Assembly: GCA_030453005.1 (NCBI GenBank)
Contig: JAKDLE010000068.1
Span: 1-9,177 of the forward strand
Reading direction: 5' to 3'
Origin: Pseudonocardia sp.
Lineage (GTDB): Bacteria; Actinomycetota; Actinomycetes; Mycobacteriales; Pseudonocardiaceae
Length of the DNA stretch: 9,177 nucleotides
The notes under the pieces are model-generated. The model did no database searches, had not been told where the DNA came from, and saw only the letters and a program-made list of their open reading frames with translations. The position numbers and the translations under genes are program-made. Position 1 is the first letter of the stretch. Each line of letters starts with the position of its first letter. Positions 6,632-9,177 of the stretch are shown one piece after another.

Positions 6632-7048
6632 TCAGTCCACGCTCCCACGCGGCACGATCCATTCCACGGCCTGCTTCGTCTCGGTGGCGATGCGGTCGTA
6701 GTCAGCGTCGTAGTGCAGGACGGTGGCGCCGTGCACCGCCGCGCAGGCGCCGATCAGGAGATCCGGGAGGGAGACACCTCGATGCTGGCCGCGGGCGGCG
6801 AGGACGCGCTGCACGGCGAGCGCCTGCTCGCCGACCTCCGGGGTCAACGGCAGGTTCTCGTACCCGACGCGTCGGTCCGAGCGCCACAGCTCGTACTCCG
6901 CCGGGCTTCGGGCGGAGTACAGCATCTCCAGATCCACGATCGGGCAGGTGACGGCCCGGTCGGCGCCGAGCACCTCAGCGAGTCGCTCCCGCACGGCAGG
7001 CCGGTTGGCCCGGGCGAGAGCACTCTTGTCGATCAGGTACAGGGTCAT
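6632..7048 (-). CDS. vapC: VapC-family PIN-domain RNase toxin
   Basis: 138 residues, full family length. The PIN acids are in place: Asp7 (LYLIDKSALAR), Glu41 (VDLEMLYSARS), Asp96 (VSLPDLLIGACA) and Asp114/116 (HYDADYDRIA). VapC toxins are Mg2+-dependent endoribonucleases that typically cut tRNA or rRNA when freed from VapB. ATG 7048 overlaps the vapB stop (ATGA, 7045-7048), the usual coupling for this module. Downstream, the 3' end overlaps the start of the broken XRE antitoxin gene. All catalytic positions are present and the frame is intact, so this looks like the one working toxin in the window. Confidence 0.9.
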   Translation of the reverse strand: MTLYLIDKSALARANRPAVRERLAEVLGADRAVTCPIVDLEMLYSARSPAEYELWRSDRRVGYENLPLTPEVGEQALAVQRVLAARGQHRGVSLPDLLIGACAAVHGATVLHYDADYDRIATETKQAVEWIVPRGSVD

Positions 7049-7251
7049 CGCCAGGCCTGCGCCATCAGGTCCGGGTCCGCCAGATCCGGGAGCTCGCCGC
7101 GCGCGAGACGGTCCAGCTCGGCCATCCGGGCCTGCCGCGCGACGACAACGCGGAGCGCGGCGTTGACCGTGTCCCGTTTCGTCCGCGTGTGCAGCAGCTC
7201 GGCCGCGCGGCCGAGCAGGTCGTCGTCGATGTCGATGACAGTTCTGCTCAT
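7045..7251 (-). CDS. vapB: VapB-family antitoxin
   Basis: 68 residues. The N-terminal strand and helices MSRTVIDIDDDLLGRAAELL and TKRDTVNAALRVVV are the ribbon-helix-helix-like DNA-binding pattern of actinobacterial VapB. The C-terminal tail (ELPDLADPDLMAQAWR) is the part that normally wraps the VapC active site. The family neutralises VapC and represses its own operon. ATG 7251 was chosen over longer starts because AGGAGGG lies 4 bases upstream (minus strand, 7256-7262) and homologous sequence begins exactly there. Confidence 0.9.
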   Translation of the reverse strand: MSRTVIDIDDDLLGRAAELLHTRTKRDTVNAALRVVVARQARMAELDRLARGELPDLADPDLMAQAWR

Positions 7252-7255
7252 GTTG

Positions 7256-7285
7256 CCCTCCTGGGATATCAGACCGATGATATAC
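7256..7285 (-). promoter_or_regulatory. vapBC ribosome binding site and AT-rich operator/promoter
   Basis: AGGAGGG (7256-7262 on the minus strand) is the strongest Shine-Dalgarno in the window. Just upstream, ATATCA-GACCGA-TGATAT (7266-7283) is a perfect 6+6 inverted repeat in an otherwise GC-rich region and contains the TATATC/TGATAT -10-like sequences. This is the expected place for autoregulation by the VapBC complex. Confidence 0.55.
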
Positions 7286-7311
7286 AGCCCGACGTCGACA
7301 GGGGAGGACGG

Positions 7312-7503
7312 ATGACCGCGGTCCCGACGGTGGTCGGCGGGGGCGGCCGCCAGGAGCGACCGCCGTTCGCGCTGACCCACGAGCCGGACGGTCGGTCGTG
7401 GACGGCTCGGGAGAATCTGGCCGACATCCTCGAACGCGAGCTGCTCGGCCCGGCAGGAGGCCCGGACGAGCTTCTCAACGGCTCGCCCGACGCCGCCTAC
7501 CTC
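7312..7503 (+). pseudogene. drmA: 5' fragment of drmA (about 64 codons), cut off after the AAYL motif
   Basis: ATG 7312 follows GGGGAGGAC. The protein ERPPFALTHEPDGRSWTAR, ENLADILERELLGPAGGP and DELLNGSPDAAYL is the N-terminal region of DrmA. 7354-7503 aligns without gaps to 8259-8408 of the downstream drmA: 140 of 150 bases and 48 of 50 residues by my count. Six of the eight differing codons are synonymous. Homology ends sharply at 7503, where the full gene continues VGRIAPAR and this one reads NWPRRT. The frame stays open far beyond, but through the antitoxin gene in another frame, so the rest is not DrmA. Confidence 0.75.
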
Positions 7504-7547
7504 AACTGGCCACGCCGCACGTGCCGGATGCCCGCTCGCGCCCGCAC

Positions 7548-7568
7548 CCTGCGGCGACACGCCGCAGG
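7548..7568. repeat. 9-bp stem, 3-base loop hairpin between drmA fragment and antitoxin
   Basis: CCTGCGGCG-ACA-CGCCGCAGG pairs perfectly. It sits 37 bases before the antitoxin ATG and 45 bases after drmA homology ends. It could be a terminator without T-run, an operator for the antitoxin, or a recombination remnant. The rest of 7504-7604 shows nothing recognisable. Confidence 0.5.
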
Positions 7569-7604
7569 CAGACACCGGCGCAGCGCGCGTGGGACACTCA
7601 CCCC

Positions 7605-7856
7605 ATGGCTCTCACCCGCGATGACGCGCACCGCCTGGTCGACGCGCTCGACGGTGCCGACGTTCCCACAGCGGTCGCGCTGCTCCGACAGCTCGCCGGC
7701 GGTCGAGCGGTCCGCGGCTTCCGGGGGTTCGACCTGTTCGACGGTGACGAGGACTTGGCCGCTCGGTCCTCGGAGATCCTGCGCACCGAGCTCGGCGGCG
7801 CAGTCCTCGGCCGGGACGGTGGAGCGCGAGCCCGCTCCTCCGGCCCGAGCCGTTGA
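7605..7856 (+). CDS. Antitoxin of a PIN-type toxin-antitoxin module
   Basis: 83 residues beginning MALTRDDAHRLVDALDGADV. The body has LLRQLAGGRAVRGFRGFDLF and then DEDLAARSSEILRTELG, which resembles small antitoxins that precede PIN toxins in actinobacteria; the DLAARSxEILRxELG ending is characteristic in my experience. No clear Shine-Dalgarno precedes ATG 7605; GACACT about 6 bases upstream might be a -10 for a leaderless transcript (weak). Its last ~18 residues (AVLGRDGGARARSS...) are probably an out-of-frame reading created by the deletion that removed the toxin start. Expected role: neutralise and bind the toxin. The toxin partner is truncated, so it is now likely an orphan. Confidence 0.65.
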   Translation: MALTRDDAHRLVDALDGADVPTAVALLRQLAGGRAVRGFRGFDLFDGDEDLAARSSEILRTELGGAVLGRDGGARARSSGPSR

Positions 7857-8164
7857 TCACCGAGATTGCCTACATGTACGCGAGTCGGGCGGGTACCGAG
7901 GCGGAGCTGGCCTTCCTCGACGACACCGTTCATGGCGCCTACGAGGTGGTGTCCGTCGGTCGGGCCGAGCGCGTCCGCGTCGCGGAGCTGGTCCGAACCT
8001 ACTCCGACCTCCCGCTGGGCACTGCCGACGCCTGCGTGGTCGCTGTTGCCGAGCAATACGGCGTCTCGACCATCGCCACCCTCGATCGGCGGCACTTCAC
8101 GGTGGTGCGTCCAGCGGGAATCGAGGCGTTCACCCTGCTGCCCGACATCTGCGCCGGGCACTGA
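7853..8164 (+). pseudogene. PIN-domain toxin, 5'-truncated
   Basis: Family-like sequence begins at PLLRPEPLITEIAYM (7832 on) and continues to LPLGTADACVVAVAEQYG, STIATLDRRHFTVVRP, IEAFTLLPDICAGH and a stop at 8164. The Glu of ITEIAY and the Asps of TADA and TLDRRHF are three of the usual four PIN acids. The N-terminal strand carrying the first Asp (xxVDTGxLxA in relatives) and ~30 residues are missing. The only start near the beginning is TTG 7853, overlapping the antitoxin stop. Without the first catalytic Asp, RNase activity is unlikely. A deletion between the antitoxin's 3' end and the toxin's codon ~33 explains both ends. Confidence 0.7.
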
Positions 8165-8219
8165 TCCCGGGCGGCGACGCCCGACGCCGGATACTCGATC
8201 GGACCCGTAAGGGGCGCGG

Positions 8220-9177
8220 ATGACGACCTCGGTTCCCCAGTTGACGACCCGGCGCGAGGAGCGACCGCCGTTCACGCTGACCCACGAGCCGGACGGGCGG
8301 TCGTGGACGGCCCGGGAGAACCTGGCCGACATCCTCGAACGGGAACTGCTCGGCCCGGCAAATGGCCCGGACGAGCTGCTCAACGGCTCGCCCGACGCCG
8401 CCTACCTCGTCGGGCGGATCGCCCCGGCCCGGCTCACCGCAGGCCGCGAGGACCCCACCTCCGCCGACGACACCGACGCCGCCACAGATGTGGGCGATGC
8501 CGTCGACGCCGACGAGGGCCGGGGGGTGCCGGTCACCGCGGTCGACGAGAGCGCCGCGTCGGCCGACGAGGACTCGGCCGAGGACCAGCCGCAGCAGCGG
8601 GGGCTGATGATCCCCGCGTCGATGGGGCTGCGCTTCCAGATCCCCACCGACCTCGACACGTTCACCGTGCTCGCCACCTGGGGCACCTACAAGTCGGTCG
8701 GCGACGAGCGTCCCGAGTCGCGGGGCCGCAAGTACCAGCGCACCCCGATGGAGTTCCCCACGACGGTGCGGGTCGCCGGCATCGTCCCCGGCACCACCAA
8801 GGAGTACCCGCTGCACGACAAGGTCGTGCTGCGCGTCGATCGCTACGACGACGCCGAGCGCGGTTGCCGCATGATCGAGGTGGCGTTGTGCAACGACAAG
8901 GTGACCCCGCGGAAGATCCCCGTCGATGCCTGGCTCTACCAGACCCGGCTCACCGTCGACGCCGGCGGCGCAGAGGTGTTCCTGCCGGTCACTGACGCGT
9001 TGCTCGACACCCGTGACGAACGCGACGACGAGCTGCGGCGGCTGCGGCTGCAGTATCGCGACCGCCTGGAGTTCGCCCTGGGTCGCACCTGCTCGGTCGA
9101 CTGGGCGGTCGCCCCGAAGGCACGACGGGCCACCTCGGTGTGGACCACCTGGCTGCCGACCTCGGAGACACCGCAGA
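8220..9177 (+). CDS. drmA: DISARM helicase DrmA, N-terminal 319 residues (3' end outside window)
   Basis: ATG 8220 follows AAGGGG at ~7 bases, and the frame is open to the window edge. Residues 14-80 hold DRLxxxLLGPxxGPDELL-type sequence (ENLADILERELLGPANGPDE) and AAYLVGRIAPAR; residues about 81-127 are a low-complexity acidic linker rich in Asp, Ala and Glu. Then come MIPASMGLRFQIP, LATWGTYKS, LRLQYRDRLEFALGRTCSVDW and TSVWTTWLPTSETPQ. These blocks match my memory of the N-terminal region of DrmA, the DISARM core helicase that carries DUF1998 at its far end. DrmA with DrmB loads onto phage DNA and triggers defence. The helicase motifs would lie beyond the window. Normally a methylase gene precedes it; here a truncated toxin gene does. 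Confidence 0.8.
   Translation, partial: MTTSVPQLTTRREERPPFTLTHEPDGRSWTARENLADILERELLGPANGPDELLNGSPDAAYLVGRIAPARLTAGREDPTSADDTDAATDVGDAVDADEGRGVPVTAVDESAASADEDSAEDQPQQRGLMIPASMGLRFQIPTDLDTFTVLATWGTYKSVGDERPESRGRKYQRTPMEFPTTVRVAGIVPGTTKEYPLHDKVVLRVDRYDDAERGCRMIEVALCNDKVTPRKIPVDAWLYQTRLTVDAGGAEVFLPVTDALLDTRDERDDELRRLRLQYRDRLEFALGRTCSVDWAVAPKARRATSVWTTWLPTSETPQ

Larger units (their letters stand above)
6117..6648 (-). pseudogene. XRE-family antitoxin gene (HigA-like) split by a ~215-bp segment
   Basis: The N-terminal half (6648 down to ~6482) reads FEEIARRRRGTAGYREGYDE, then RRAFVIGQAVRERRLALGLSQ. The C-terminal half (~6266 to the stop at 6117) reads TEVATSAGMTQPALSLLEAG, then VLTIPVLERIAAALGAELIV. 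Joined, LGLSQ+TEVATSAGMTQPALS rebuilds one complete XRE helix-turn-helix of about 100 residues, a layout typical of antitoxins paired with RelE/HigB-like toxins. Here no such toxin remains. GTG 6648 lies inside the end of vapC (stop 6632), so it was probably the third gene of that operon. The inserted segment shifts frame and adds stops, so the repressor should be dead; the N-terminal half would end at a stop at 6457. Confidence 0.7.

Noticed and set aside
6341..7315. + strand 324-codon frame opposite vapBC and the XRE gene
   Set aside because: Antisense to vapC, whose catalytic residues and overlapping vapB partner are clear; no motifs in this frame.
7189..8223. One 344-codon + strand frame covering vapB antisense, the drmA fragment and beyond
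   Set aside because: Only codons from ATG 7312 to 7503 look like a protein (DrmA); before that it is antisense to vapB and after it overlaps the antitoxin and truncated toxin in other frames.
1..9177. CRISPR array, tRNA or rRNA genes
   Set aside because: No regularly spaced direct repeats and no cloverleaf or rRNA-like sequence noticed on either strand.

Overview
The window is GC-rich throughout and strongly biased to G or C at third codon positions. It has frequent GTG starts, 4-base stop/start overlaps and a leaderless-type promoter, so it most likely comes from an actinomycete (Pseudonocardiales-like is a guess). It is an accessory defence region. The recognisable core is a class 1 DISARM anti-phage locus: a SNF2-type helicase (DrmD) near the left end and the N-terminal third of the helicase DrmA running off the right end, both on the + strand. 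Toxin-antitoxin genes, a Fic gene and gene fragments are packed between them.

Layout. 1-1499 (minus strand): an XRE/ImmA-IrrE protein with a HELGH metalloprotease motif, overlapping by 4 bases a PIN-like gene that leaves the window. 1500-1622: a divergent promoter region with inverted repeats. 1623-4624: drmD, broken by a probable one-base deletion near 4060, with its 3' end replaced. 4621-5463: a Fic gene lacking its own start and N-terminus. 5460-5714: a mosaic of a drmA-like scrap and what looks like the last ~40 codons of an Eco57I-type adenine methylase (probably drmMI), followed by an overlapping start that matches a drmA start. 5880-6083: a small coiled-coil protein. 6117-7251 (minus strand): vapB, vapC and an XRE antitoxin split by a ~215-bp segment carrying a perfect 24-bp inverted repeat. 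7312-7503: a 5' fragment of drmA. 7605-8164: an antitoxin with a 5'-truncated PIN toxin. 8220-9177: drmA proper, open to the window end.

Reading. In intact class 1 DISARM the order is drmD, drmMI (methylase), drmA, drmB, drmC. Here the methylase is reduced to a 3' remnant, drmD is frameshifted and lacks its end, and pieces of the drmA 5' end occur up to four times before the full gene. The locus therefore looks like a DISARM operon being taken apart, or reshuffled, by repeated acquisition of toxin-antitoxin and Fic cassettes at the drmMI/drmA junction. The two long drmA 5' copies differ mainly at synonymous sites, so they appear to come from two separately evolved functional alleles rather than one recent duplication. 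Whether drmB, drmC or an intact methylase lie to the right cannot be seen.
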